Assembly: GCA_946894095.1 (NCBI GenBank)
Contig: OX335655.1
Span: 15,004,001 to 15,068,000 of the forward strand
Reading direction: 5' to 3'
Source of the DNA: Incurvaria masculella
Lineage: Eukaryota; Arthropoda; Insecta; Lepidoptera; Incurvariidae
Length of the DNA stretch: 64,000 nt
Part shown: in pieces, positions 44,473 through 53,794 of the stretch
How the letters are laid out: the number at the start of each line of letters is the position of its first letter
Numbering within the stretch: position 1 is the stretch's first letter
Position numbers and translations under genes: made by a program
The notes under the pieces: generated by a model
Seen by the model: only the letters and a program-made list of their open reading frames with translations
Database searches by the model: none
What the model was told of the DNA's origin: nothing

Positions 44473-44540
44473 AGCCCCTAGTCCGACTCGTCACCTAATT
44501 GGCGTTTACGGCTAACCGATCGACTGGCGTTTTCAAATGT
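44473..44540. repeat. MITE family C fragment
   Basis: Only the left arm remains (CCTAGTCCGACTCGTCACC to CGACTGGCGTTTTCAAATG). A SINE follows directly. Confidence 0.7.
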
Positions 44541-45770
44541 ATATCAACTTACTAGGTGGTAGGGTTAATCCGGCCCTGGTTGGCATTGAATAAACAATGG
44601 TCGAAGCGGCCATTAAAATTGTCCGTGTATTCCATCCAATTTAATGTATCCGAGCAATATAAAGAAGTCCTGGCATGGCACCAGTTCCCATATGGTGTGT
44701 TAGGCTATGATCATGACGGTCAGTCTGGTATTATAGTCGAGCCGTTATAAGAAGCGTTTTTTGACAGATGAGGAATAGGGAAGGGTAAAAACCAGAGTTT
44801 TACTTTTATATCGATAACATTTCAAAACGGAAAAGCAAAAACCTAATAATAGGGAATCTTCTCAAAAAAAAAAACACATTGATAAAGATGGACAGTTGAT
44901 TATCTGATTCCGGAAGGTGATTCATAACCTAAATACAAGATTTTTTGCACATATACAGCTTTCAACGGAATAATGTTCCAAACATTGCAAAACATTTGAT
45001 TAAGATTTTGCTGTACACCTTAAAAGGATCGTCTTCCACATACATTTTCGTGAGTGGAAATTGACAACTTTTGAGGTGCGACTTTTTTTGTCGAAAAACA
45101 GTACTGAGAACCGAAAAAGGGAAAACATAACCACCCAAAATGGAAAAAAGGGCGACGTGCAAATGAATCTAAGCCGATTGTTATTATTCTATTTCACCTG
45201 AGATTACTGTCAGTTTTATTCGACTGATTCGACTTTATTCTTCAGCGATGTAAAGTTAACTGACTAGAAAAAGCTAGATGATTCTGCAATTAACTTTACA
45301 TTTATTATGTGTGCCTAAACATATCATTTAAGAAATGAAGGAGGCATTAGTTAATTGCTGGAAATACCGAGACCGAATATTCTTTCTCGTAAGCCAACAT
45401 TGGTAATCGTGATGATATCTATTTGATTTTCCTTTATAAGATTATTTAAGTAATAGTTAAAAGATATAAAAACTTAAATGGTCGATATTATTTTGCAGGT
45501 TCACATCCCTATTTCAATTTACTCCCAGTGCTGGTACTGTACCACAATTTTGTTTATAATTATATTATTTAATACATTGTTTAATAATTAATTGACACAA
45601 TAAATAATAAAAATAACACATCAGCAAGCTGTTATTATTTGGTCCCAAAAATATAAAACGTGGGGTAAAGTGGTCTGTTCCATAATTTAGTCATTAGCTT
45701 TCCTTCCACACAGCTGTGTCAAAAAACCCTTCTTAGAACGGCTCGACTATAGCTACCCATATCCAGTAAC
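44541..45770 (+). repeat. SINE family B copy interrupted by a TA-flanked element
   Basis: The SINE body from ACTAGGTGGTAGGGTTAATC runs to GGTATTA at 44733. The remaining GCTACCCATATCCAG (expected GCCATCCATGTCAG) appears after 45751. The interrupting 1.0 kb is annotated separately. Confidence 0.75.
44734..45749. mobile_element. 1.0-kb TA-flanked TIR element (Tc1/mariner-like MITE)
   Basis: Ends TAGTCGAGCCGTT and AACGGCTCGACTA, with a further GTTTTTTGACA / TGTCAAAAAAC pairing, giving about 36-bp TIRs. TA lies on each side, and the host SINE sequence continues across. No transposase frame, so non-autonomous. Confidence 0.8.
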
Positions 45771-46395
45771 ATAAAAACAAACTATTCTTCGTTTTCTAAG
45801 CTTAAAAATCACTTGAATCGACGAAAGTATTATTTCGATATCTGGAATATTCATATACTGATTTAAGGTGATGATGAATTAATTTATGAAGAGTATATCC
45901 CTATCCGCTCGCCTCTGCATCAAAATCTTATGGGGGACTGTGAACGAGCTTGGATAAACAATGTTTTCAAGATATCGAGATATTTTTTACTATTGTACAT
46001 ATTCATGGGATTTTGGGATTGTTTTCTCAATCCAATAGAAAAAATCACGGAACTGCCCACTGCTCTAATCGAACTTATCAACTTAAGCGTATGTGCATGC
46101 CTCATGCAAACATAGTCGCAGACATATTGGAGGGTTTGTGGGTGGGAACTGACTTGACGAACGCATTTTTAGAGCACATTCGCTCGCGGTGGCGATGTTT
46201 CGACGCGCCACACAGTCGATTGATAATTCCCTTATAATTATGCATGTAGCTACTTGGGCCATACGACCGCATTCCCATCTCTTCAGTGGTACTACCTATA
46301 ATTATGAAACGTCATATAAGGAAGGTGTTTCCTGGAGTAGAGAAATTACTTTAAAAAAAAGGAAATCCAGTGCACATAAGCGTGAGGGGTATCGT
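45771..46395. other. No recognised feature
   Basis: Two overlapping frames of 61-106 codons near 45.9-46.5 kb. None shows a domain. Confidence 0.3.
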
Positions 46396-46640
46396 TTTTT
46401 GAGGGTTCCGTACCCAAAGGGTGCCAACGGAACCGTATTAATAAGCCTCCGCTGTCCGTCCGTCCGACCGACTGTCACAGGGCTGTATCTCATGAACCGT
46501 AACAGGTAGGCAGCTGAAATTTTCAGTGTATTTATTTTGCCGCTATAAAAACAAATAGGTTAAATAAAAATAAAGTGTAATTTTTGTAAGATGGTACGGA
46601 ACCCTTCGTGTGCGAGTCCGACTCGCACTTGGGCGGTTTT
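46396..46640 (+). repeat. Repeat family A copy
   Basis: GAGGGTTCCGTACCCAAAGG start to CGCACTTGGGCGGTTTTG end, with a shortened middle. Confidence 0.8.
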
Positions 46641-46714
46641 GATATATAAGTTTTGAGTTATATGTGCTTCTGAAATCATAAAAAGTGCCTCCGACACTCT
46701 TCTCGCGGCGGCTA

Positions 46715-46965
46715 CTCTAAGTTTTTAACTGACTTCAAAAAAGGAGGAGGTTCTCAATTCGTCTCCATGTTTTTTTTTATGTTTGTTACCTCATAACTTT
46801 CGCCTGGGTAAACCGATTTTGATGATATTTTTTTTATTTGAAAGCTGGTGCTTCCCATGTTTTTTGTTTAATTTGGTTTAGTTCTGACAATGATATCCAT
46901 GAGAAAATCATAAAAGTCTTAAATTTGTAAGGTAGCCAAGGTTCTCTTGACTGGCGCAGCGCGTG
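46715..46965 (+). repeat. Probable interspersed repeat
   Basis: AACTGACTTCAAAAAAGGAG followed by GAGGTTCTCAATTCG and TTGTTACCTCATAACTTTCG is, as far as I recall, a motif series repeated across lepidopteran genomes. A single copy here, with no visible termini. Confidence 0.4.
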
Positions 46966-47311
46966 CCCGGCTGACCCCGACTCTAAAAATAACAATAATC
47001 GTAACTACAAAGATGGCAATATTTTTTTTACTTTTTAGTGCTTTTTCTTTGAAGTCCATTAATTTTTTTGGTAAAAGTTTTTTTTTAACTATGAGGTGGA
47101 AAATATAGAAAAAAAATTAAGGTGGAAATAACCTTTTACATCTATCTGTACTTGCAGCGAAAGGAACAAGAGAACATTCCAAGCTACGAGTTAATATTGT
47201 TGTGGGTAGCGTAGCCTTTGTGTGGATTCGATGTACCAAAAAATACGGTACATCACGTTACGTTTCCCTGTTGCACGAACTTTTTGGGAATAAATGTGGG
47301 TCCTATTTCAT

Positions 47312-47314
<3 letters not shown>
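46966..47314. other. No recognised feature
   Basis: AT-rich, no coding or repeat signal supported. Confidence 0.3.

Positions 47315-47351
<37 letters not shown>
47315..47351. repeat. (AT)n microsatellite
   Basis: About 18 AT units in a row. Confidence 0.95.
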
Positions 47352-47353
<2 letters not shown>

Positions 47354-47395
47354 CATGTACGATACAAACGATTTGGTACGATAAAAGTGTCACAT

Positions 47396-47848
47396 GCAAC
47401 AATAAATTATGTGATATGTACGAATGTATAATCGGCCGTGAAGCAAGGACAAATTAATTAAAAGGAGCCCATTATAAAGAACTACTTTACGAATATACTG
47501 CAAAGCTGGACCCCATCGTGGATATTGCGTCTACCAATTTCGCCACCGGTAATTTGAAATTCTCCTACAGTCCCTCCTCCCGTAACAAATGCCTCCTACT
47601 AACAGTGTTTAAGATTATACCTACATACATTTATTTAACGCTTCATCTGCGTTGCGGACTTGACTGCAAAGATTGAACATTCAAACAAATTGCCGTCATC
47701 ACCAAAATCGTATTTGGCATCAGACGCTAGGTTCACTTAAATAAATATACTTTTTCGTACTAAGCAGGTTCTTTACTGGGCTCCTTCAATTTATGTATTC
47801 TTGCTTCACGGTCGATTATACATACGTACATATAACATTCCTTGGAAT
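47396..47848. mobile_element. MITE family F, copy 2, expanded
   Basis: The left part matches 365-560 (GTGAAGCAAGGACA, ACTACTTTACGAATATACTGC, CAATTTCGCCACC). The right terminus TTGCTTCACGGTCGATTATA to CATTCCTTGGAATA is at 47805-47848. About 190 extra bases separate the body from the right arm compared with copy 1. Confidence 0.6.
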
Positions 47849-47937
47849 AAGCAACGTACCTTCTTAGTACGAAAAAGTATATTTACTTAGCAATAAATTA
47901 TGCTGGCCATGCGAAAGAGCACATCTCTGCATTGATA

Positions 47938-48243
47938 AAAAACCGGCCAAGTGCGAGTCGGCCGCGCACAGGAAGGGTTCTGTACCATCGTACATGATTT
48001 AACAAAAAAAAATTAGATCTTTTGTATAGGGCCCCCTCTATATTTTTTTTATTTTTTTTACTTTACCTATTTGTTGTTATAGCTGCAAAATAAATACACA
48101 CTATGTGAAAATTTCAGCTGCCTACCTATTACGGTTAATGAGATACAGCCTGTGACAGACGGACGGACGAACGGACGGACGGACAGCGGAGGTTTAGTAA
48201 TAGGGTTCCGTTGGCACCCTTTGGGTACGGAACCCTAAAAAGT
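47938..48243 (-). repeat. Repeat family A copy
   Basis: Complete in minus orientation (AACCGGCCAAGTGCGAGTCGG to GTACGGAACCCTAAAAAG). Confidence 0.8.
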
Positions 48244-48596
48244 GTAATGTTATTATTATATTCTATTAAACTGATTTGACAACAGATTGTTTAACCAGAA
48301 TTTTTTTTTCTTGAAAGTTTGCATTTTCCGTGCCAAACAGAGTTATACTTTTTAATTTGGGTAGTTCCATTAAATAGTTTAGTAACTAATTGCACTGACA
48401 TATTTAGACGCTTTAATTTTTTTTATGGTTTTTTTAGACGGAACTAAACTCACTTTTCGACTTTGCTGGTAAACCTCTTCATTGTTGTAGACTTGTCGAG
48501 GAACATTGAAAATACCTGATAACACTGAAAGTCTAACTATTTAAGGGGAGTAGGTACATCACAAAAGGAGGTTTTCGTAAATAAAATGATGCTCAC

Positions 48597-48670
48597 CTGT
48601 ATCTCAAGTAGCAACTCAGTTTTTCGCCGTCGGATGTCGATCAACGCTTTCTGTTGTTCCGGTGTCAAGT
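48597..48670 (-). CDS. step: Cytohesin exon 2
   Basis: Bounded on the minus strand by acceptor TTTCTTCCAG and donor GTGAGC. It encodes LTPEQQKALIDIRRRK and then TELLLEIQ with no stop; other frames are not open in the same way. Starts in phase 1 and ends in phase 0, so the next exon should begin with a complete codon. Confidence 0.85.
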
Positions 48671-51600
48671 CTGGAAGAAACATTTCACATATTGAATTTA
48701 TTCAGCAGTGAAATGCTGATTCGCAATACGCTTAGAATAAGTCAAGCCAGTATAAGCTGCTGATATGTGGTTATTTTTAGGGTTCCGTACCCAAAGGGTG
48801 GAAACGGAACCCTGTTACTAAGCCTCCGCTGTCCGTCCGTCCGTCTGTCACAGGGCTGTATCTCAGTTACCGTAATAAATAGAAAGCTGAAATTTTTACA
48901 GAGTGTGTATTTATTTTGCCGCTATAACAGCAAATAGGTAAAATTGAAAAATAATTAAAATTTAAGGGGGGCCCCCATACAAAAAACGTGATGTTTGTAT
49001 CGCACTTGGCCGGTTTTTTATTTGTGGTCCACAATATGTCTAATTAAAACATTGTGTTTATTACCTATAACAATTTACAATCTATGGTTACCCAGCTGTC
49101 ATGGTGTAAGCTGATATTAAAACACAACACACACAGCCTGTCAACTTTAAGGAGCTAAAATAATGCTAATAAGCTAGAATGATAGAGTGTGTGCTGGATG
49201 ACGATGAATGATGATGGACCTAGGAAAAATCCTGGGAAAAAGACGTAGATTAAAATAAAGGAAATATATATCATCTCTTTAGAAATAGAATAGGTAGACA
49301 GCTGGATGACATAAAACCACCCTGCAAGACAAGTACAATTCACAAGACTTTGTATTTGTATTTGTATATATAAATCAGCCTTTGGAACACATAAGGAGCA
49401 CTTGGAGTCGTCAAAATCTATTCCATGGAAAAAATCTAAGTTTCAAGTTAAAAGTTAATAACTAGGTATATACAGTTATAACATAACACTTAATATTAAT
49501 ACATGCAGTATTAAGATCTTGCTTTAAGGTGGCCCAACCCGGCGGCCTCAACTCATTTGCGGGCACGGTACAAAACCGTGCTGTTGCGCTCTGGGACCTT
49601 CTCTGTTTCTAAGAATAAGACAGGCTCCGTTATGAGGAAGATGCAACCTGTCCACAAAAAAGACAATGTGCATACTGTATGATTTGGTAAGATTTACGAA
49701 AATTTTAATTTCAAAACGACTTATAGCTAAAAGTAAACCACGACCGCTGTAGTAAAAAATCTAACAAAAACCAAATAGATTATAAATCTTGATTAAACAA
49801 GCTATGTCTGATGACTAATCTTTTTAAGATGTTCTTACTTTATCATTGCGTAATCCACCTCCAAAGTAATTGTATAAAACGCGCGAAAAATCCGAACTTT
49901 CGGACGTTATAACTTGGAAACCAAACACAATTTTACAATGCCAATGGTCATCAGACATTTAGTTCAATCAAATAAAGCTATATTGAGCAAAATTTTGGAT
50001 CTCTGACAAGAAATATAGGCGTCATCTTCTTTCCCCTTTTGTATGGGGAAATGAGCGGGTTGGGCCACCTTAATTAAGGTTTATAAATTAGTAACTAAAT
50101 AGTTCATCAAAAAAGTAATAATTGTCCGAATACAGATAAAATGAGACATACAGGGCATCAATAGAATTGTCAGGATACAAAATTGCATTTAAAATACAGA
50201 GCTTCAATATTATTGTCAGAATTCAACATAAAATATGAAATACCTACAGAGCATCAATAGAATTGTCAAATAGTTACTTAATTAAAGGACCAGTAAAAAG
50301 ATAGCTAGCATCAACAGAATTGTCAACAGGATAACTGATTGGTAAATTAAGAAATAAGTGTTATTATTTATAATATTACATTACAATATAGATCAGACAA
50401 TTAATAATTTAATAGACTTGTCAACTCAGGTAGCTCCTATTTAGTCATATATTCTTGTATCGTGTAACATTCTTTTTTAATTGACTGAGTTATGAGCGAA
50501 AACATTCACTACATGAATTATGAACCCCCGCTAAGGGAACCAGATCAGAACTCAATACTAGAGCCTAAACCTCGAGACTTCGGAAGCAGATAAAGAGACA
50601 CTTTCAACAATGATAAAAATAGAAGACTGGGACACCTACAAAAGAAACCTGGCGATGATTCTGTGAAAACATAAAATCTACAAGCGAGGCCAGTAGAATA
50701 AAAAGCTCCTCTCAAGCGACGGAAACCACTCTATAGGAACACTAAAAAAACCAGATGGATCCTATACAAACAATGATGATGAAGTCAGCAATACACTTCT
50801 TGAAGCACATTTCCCAGGCTGCAAGATAACAGACGACAAAACATGGGCAGGGGAATCTTTTATATAGCCAAACCCCTCCCTCTTACAAATGGACACACAC
50901 ATACATAACACACGGCAAATGTTGCTTCTTGTATAACTTTTGTTTCGTTTTTGTTCTGTTTTGGTAAAAAGTTTACATTTTGTTACTAATTAGGCTATAT
51001 TTTATTTTTATTTTGGTTGTTAATTTTTCATCAATATCGGAGCAAGAGAAATTACTTTTATTTGTTATACTTTTTAGTTCGTTTTTTAAACGTTTTTCTT
51101 TATTATTGATTACATTTTCTTGTTCGTACGTAATTGTAATAAATGGGAATTGTTTTTGGGGGTAGCATAAGCATAAATAATATGTCTTATTATATTAGAA
51201 TGTGTTCGTATGTACCTATGTTACCGCTGTTAATTCTCTTAAATAAAAATAAATAAATAAATAAAAAAACCGCGGACTGGCAAATAGCCAACGAAGTAGT
51301 CACAAAAAAAGCGATTTGGGGAATAAACAGCTTCCAACAGTTTCAGTCACCAGGCCTGGATGGCATCTGCCCTGCACTATTGCAATGGGGCCTACCAACA
51401 ATTATGGACCAACTTGTGGCAATCTTCAGATCCTACTTGGCCCATAATTATATACCTTGCCTGTAGATAGAAGTCAAAGTGGTATTTTTACCTTAACCTG
51501 GAAAAAGTGACTACACACAGGCAAGGTCATACAGACCCATCAGCCTGACCTCCTTCATGCTGAAGACATTGGAAAGACTGATAGACAGACATCTCAGGGA

Positions 51601-52834
51601 CGGTACTCTAAAGGACATACCACTTCACCCCAGCCAACATGCATGCAAAAGTACTTTTGAATGTAATGAGATCGGCTCTAAGAATCGTAGAGAACTGGTG
51701 TGAAGGGTATGCACTCTCAGTAAATCCAAATAAGACAGGACTCATTCTCTTCACGAACAAGAGGAAATTGACAAAACTCTTTGGCATAGAATTATCCCTA
51801 TCAACAGAAGTCAAATATCTAGGCGTAATCTTTGATAGAAAGATGAACTGGAATAACCATCTTGAAGACAAAATAAAGAAGTTGTGCATCTCCTTCTGGC
51901 AGAAAAAACTCAAATGCATTAATGTGCACGGTAATTTAAGGTGAGGAAAAGGTTAAGAAAAACAATATTATTTCCAAGCGCCCAAACGATCATGGTATTG
52001 CCAAATATGTTTAAAAAAATTATACCTAAAACACAATCATAACAATTTATTCTTCTTAATATAAACATGCCTTTACATTCTAATTTTGATTATGAATTAT
52101 ACCTAAAACTCAATCATAACAATTAATTCTTCTTAATATAAACATGCCTTTACATTCTAATTTTTATTATGATCATCATTTTTTGTTACCTTATCCTCAT
52201 TTTCGTTACGGATGTAAATTTTGCACTTGACCCATATAAAAACCCTTCAAGTTCGTGGCATGCAATTTCTACCGTATATGCATAGTTTCTGGAAAAAGCT
52301 GTTTCAAATATTGGCAAGGATTTCTTTGAATTTCCAAGAAATTAAAAAAATACAATATAATAAATATAAAATACCATTAAGCAGACTGACATTTCTTCAT
52401 TCTAAATTGTAAGTACCTAATTTTTTTTGCCAAGCGTAGTTCAGACGGATTCATTCATTGCTAGTATCTGGGTGTCACCACCGCTCCGTCTAAGCCAGTT
52501 TATTATGTCAAGAACCGTTAGATACTGCTAATAGGATATGGATTACAAATAATTAGTGTAGACTGAATTCAGCCTGGGATACATATCGAGAAACCTTTAG
52601 AAAACTAGGATACCTTTTGAGATTACTTCTTGCTCGCTTTGTTCAGCACTTCAAATAACTTCAAAGAACACAGGGAGAATCTAAGAATTGCAAAACATTA
52701 CTTTAAGTCAGGTCAAGTCAATGGAAATGGGAGCAAGTTGGTAAGCGAATCATGTAAACACCTGTGTGAGTGAAGGGATCCCTCGAGGCTGGTGCTGCCG
52801 TGCCTAAAGACAGGCTCTCTAGCTCGCTCAGCAT
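48597..52834 (-). CDS. step: Cytohesin-type Arf guanine-nucleotide exchange factor, N-terminal exons (partial)
   Basis: Two minus-strand exons join in phase: 24 codons plus one base from 52834 to 52762, then 74 bases from 48670 to 48597. The split codon becomes Asp, and the joined reading runs into LTPEQQKALI and IRRRKTELLLEIQ. This is the start of the conserved N-terminal coiled coil of cytohesins (human CYTH1-4, Drosophila steppke). Cytohesins activate Arf GTPases at membranes through a Sec7 domain and bind phosphoinositides with a PH domain; the coiled coil mediates dimer and partner binding. Sec7 and PH exons are not recognised in the window, so they should lie to the left, beyond one or more long introns. 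Identification rests on about 24 residues plus matching phase. Confidence 0.7.
48774..49021 (+). repeat. Repeat family A copy in cytohesin intron 1
   Basis: Complete: TAGGGTTCCGTACCCAAAGG to CGCACTTGGCCGGTTTTTT. Antisense to the host gene. Confidence 0.8.
49022..49523. other. No recognised feature (cytohesin intron 1)
   Basis: AT-rich intronic sequence without repeat match. Confidence 0.35.
49524..50073. mobile_element. TTAA-flanked TIR element
   Basis: TTAAGGTGGCCCAACCCG at the left and CGGGTTGGGCCACCTTAA at the right are perfect inverted termini. If TTAA is the target duplication, this is a piggyBac or Kolobok-like non-autonomous element of about 0.55 kb. No coding frame. Confidence 0.75.
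50150..50430 (+). repeat. Degenerate ~50-bp tandem repeats
   Basis: The motif GCATCAATAGAATTGTCA or close variants recurs at about 50157, 50205, 50255 and 50308, with a weaker match near 50400. Confidence 0.5.
50570..51950 (+). pseudogene. R1/Jockey-like LINE remnant
   Basis: 50640-50865 encodes in pieces a FCENIKSTSEASRIKK-like linker and a DGSYTNNDDEVSNTLLEAHFPG block, found between endonuclease and RT in such elements. After a nested insertion, 51290-51600 has FQQFQSPGLDGI and RSYRPISLTSFMLKTLERL. A deletion then joins directly to a late RT segment (51639-51944: ALSVNPNKT, EVKYLGVIFD). The YADD region is gone. Confidence 0.7.
50866..51266 (+). mobile_element. Retroposed sequence with (AATA)n tail inside the LINE
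   Basis: Interrupts the LINE protein reading. It ends in AAATAAAAATAAATAAATAAATAAAA. No coding motif inside. Confidence 0.5.
51951..52717. repeat. Intronic sequence with a 77-bp tandem duplication
   Basis: At 52019-52175, a unit starting TATACCTAAAAC and containing CTTCTTAATATAAACATGCC occurs twice in tandem with few differences. The rest of the stretch shows nothing recognisable. Confidence 0.6.
52762..52834 (-). CDS. step: Cytohesin exon 1 (coding start)
   Basis: ATG at 52834 in a good context (A at -3), then 24 codons (MLSELESLSLGTAAP...FTHT) and one base before a GT at 52761-52760. The donor GTGTTT is weak, but its phase fits exon 2 exactly and completes an Asp codon. An in-frame ATG at 52939, directly after a stop, would add 35 residues; its context is poorer. 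Confidence 0.55.
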
Positions 52835-52939
52835 CCTGAAGCCTTGACAATTAACAATTCCATACGAAAAGGTTTCACGACGCGAGGTCGCGCTTCCAAC
52901 GGACCGACATATTTGTTTACTGTCATTCGGTGTTGTCAT

Positions 52940-53674
52940 TTAAGACTAGAACAAACTCGCTAAAAATACTAGTATTGTACTCTGTGCTCGCTAATGCTAA
53001 TGCCGCGATCTCCTCTCCTACTCAGGAAACCGAAAGCGAGAAATTCTTGTGTTCGATTCTATCAAACTCCATGCAGAAAAATGTATGCCTACTTTTTTCT
53101 GCCGAGTTTGACAGACGCAAACACAAGAACTTTACGCTTTCGCTTAAATGAGTAGACCCCCAGTGAGTCACCGGTGACTCACAGGTGAGAATTCATGAGT
53201 AGATTGGCTGGAAAAAATTTACGAAAAAGCACAATTAATGGTATCAATTAGGTAAATAAATTGTATCTTTCGTACATAGGTCATTAGTATTTTTTTAGGT
53301 AGTTTCACTACTCTGGAGCTCTTTTAATATGGAGGCAGACCGCTACTCGTGTGAGAACTTTACGTATTCGCTCTATGAGTGTACAAGGGCGGATCAATCA
53401 ACATGGCTTCGGTTTTTTTTGTGGCGACTGGAGCGCCAAGGCGGGGAAAATGGAACTAAAGCTGTCACAGGCCTACGCTACGCTAATCACAACTACAGTG
53501 ATGTTTGTACCCAAAACGTAGGTGGACCGGTTCGCTAGTATTTGAATGTGCGTGTGTGCATTTGTGTTTGTGAATGACGCGACTCCGGCTGCTGCTCAGC
53601 TGATCGCGTCGTGTGAGGTGTGAGTGCCTTTAGTGTTGGGCGTTGCTTGGAGAAGGCAAAGCCGGTCATCAGAC
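52940..53674. promoter_or_regulatory. Likely bidirectional promoter of cytohesin and USP22
   Basis: The two genes start in opposite directions with 840 bases between the ATGs at 52834 and 53675. The USP22-proximal part (53540-53670) is GC-richer and could be 5' untranslated. No clear TATA box near either start. A hairpin MITE occupies 53018-53155. Confidence 0.45.
53018..53155. mobile_element. Hairpin MITE in the intergenic promoter region
   Basis: CTACTCAGGAAACCGAAAGCG at the left pairs with CGCTTTCGCTTAAATGAGTAG at the right, and AATTCTTGTGTTCG with AACACAAGAACTTT further in. 138 bp. Confidence 0.7.
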
Positions 53675-53794
53675 ATGAATGACGTGGGTTGCATCCACCT
53701 GAACAACTTCAAGGCGGCGAAGGGAGCGCGCCCTTACAAAATCATAAATTCGTACTTCGTGGCTTGCACATCGCACGACGCCCGTCGATACAAG
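53675..53794 (+). CDS. not: USP22 exon 1
   Basis: ATG at 53675, 40 codons ([13 protein letters not shown]... to ...DARRYK), donor AAG/GTGCGT, phase 0. GCIHL holds the first Cys and His of the zinc-finger ubiquitin-binding domain, as in the USP22 N-terminus. An upstream 69-codon frame (53329-53538) is not in the same frame. Confidence 0.85.

Noticed and set aside
47202..47457. Open frames with Tyr-Ile repeats
   Set aside because: They are translations of the (AT)n microsatellite.
53329..53538. 69-codon frame upstream of USP22 as an extra N-terminal exon
   Set aside because: Different frame from exon 1, no donor near its end that would join in phase, and the USP22 start at 53675 fits family length.
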